NCBI GenBank assembly: GCA_001784535.1
Contig: MFRJ01000113.1
Coordinates: 958 to 15,165, forward strand
Direction: 5' to 3'
DNA length: 14,208 nucleotides
DNA from: Candidatus Melainabacteria bacterium GWA2_34_9
GTDB lineage: Bacteria; Cyanobacteriota; Vampirovibrionia; Gastranaerophilales; UBA9971
Positions within the stretch are counted from its first letter, which is position 1. Each line of letters begins with the position of its first letter. Below, piece after piece: positions 13,995 to 14,208 of this stretch. Both the position numbers and the translations under genes were made by a program. The notes below the pieces were generated by a model. The model did no database searches and was not told where the DNA came from. It saw nothing but the letters and a program-made list of their open reading frames with translations.

Positions 13995-14208
13995 ATGGGC
14001 TGCCCTACAGAAATAAAACAGGATCATGTAGCAGAAGAGAGCGAAATTGCGATTAATAATATTAATAATGAAGTGTGTGGAAAACACAGCAATAATATGT
14101 CAGCTGACAGGCTTCGTTATTTCGGACATTTGTATGGTGGACTGAAATCTGTCCTTCACAGCAGATTTTTGGCTAAAACCCCAAGACCGTTTACTTTTTC
14201 ACATATGG
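13995..14208 (+). CDS. N-terminal fragment of an unidentified protein (3' truncated by window edge)
   Basis: GAGGAA (13984-13989) sits five bases before ATG 13995, and the frame stays open for 71 codons to the end of the window. The N-terminus is polar, with an Asn/Ile-rich stretch (INNINNEV) and two cysteines (C3, C28), followed by MSADRLRYFGHLYGGLKSVLHSR and then TPRPFTFSHM. The last piece resembles the strand just before the cysteine motif of many radical SAM proteins, but the motif itself would lie beyond the window, so this is only a hint. There is no signal peptide or membrane segment in the visible part. Confidence 0.7.
   Translation, partial: MGCPTEIKQDHVAEESEIAINNINNEVCGKHSNNMSADRLRYFGHLYGGLKSVLHSRFLAKTPRPFTFSHM

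Overview
AT-rich bacterial DNA with tightly packed genes, ATG/TTG/GTG starts and TAA at all fourteen visible stop codons. The content points to a strict anaerobe with corrinoid, Fe-S and radical-SAM biochemistry: a corrinoid iron-sulfur protein pair (AcsC/AcsD), a 2x[4Fe-4S] ferredoxin, a radical SAM enzyme and three proteins of the 2-hydroxyacyl-CoA dehydratase/activase superfamily. The style of the two-component genes and the codon use would fit a non-photosynthetic relative of Cyanobacteria (Vampirovibrionia/Gastranaerophilales) or another gut or sediment anaerobe. There is no rRNA or other phylogenetic marker here, so this placement is a guess.

Layout. (1) 1-1737, plus: the tail of an unidentified gene, a membrane-anchored TPR protein and a small exported protein, closed by a bidirectional terminator at 1738-1774. 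(2) 1787-3600, minus: a two-gene signalling operon, a soluble receiver-histidine kinase followed by a NarL-type response regulator. (3) 3601-4021: a 421-base divergent intergenic region with a promoter candidate for each side and a REP/MITE-like inverted repeat in the likely leader of the next operon. (4) 4022-9326, plus: one operon of radical SAM protein, ferredoxin, and three HGD-D/DUF2229-type proteins each keeping three matching cysteines. (5) 9315-12071, minus, converging on (4) with a 12-base overlap: HotDog thioesterase, AcsD, AcsC. (6) 12297-13720, plus: a FabK/nitronate monooxygenase-like flavoprotein, then a double zinc-ribbon protein and a strong terminator. (7) 13995-end: the start of another gene, cut by the window edge.

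How the parts may work together. AcsC/AcsD normally carry a methyl group on cobalamin between methyl-tetrahydrofolate and acetyl-CoA synthase, but no CODH, ACS or methyltransferase gene is in the window. CoFeSP corrinoids are oxidised now and then and need ATP-driven reductive reactivation. The facing operon encodes proteins of a superfamily known for ATP-dependent low-potential electron transfer, plus a ferredoxin. A functional link between the two convergent operons is therefore an attractive hypothesis, but only an inference. The ATPase (BcrAD/BadFG-type) that normally powers such proteins is not in the window.
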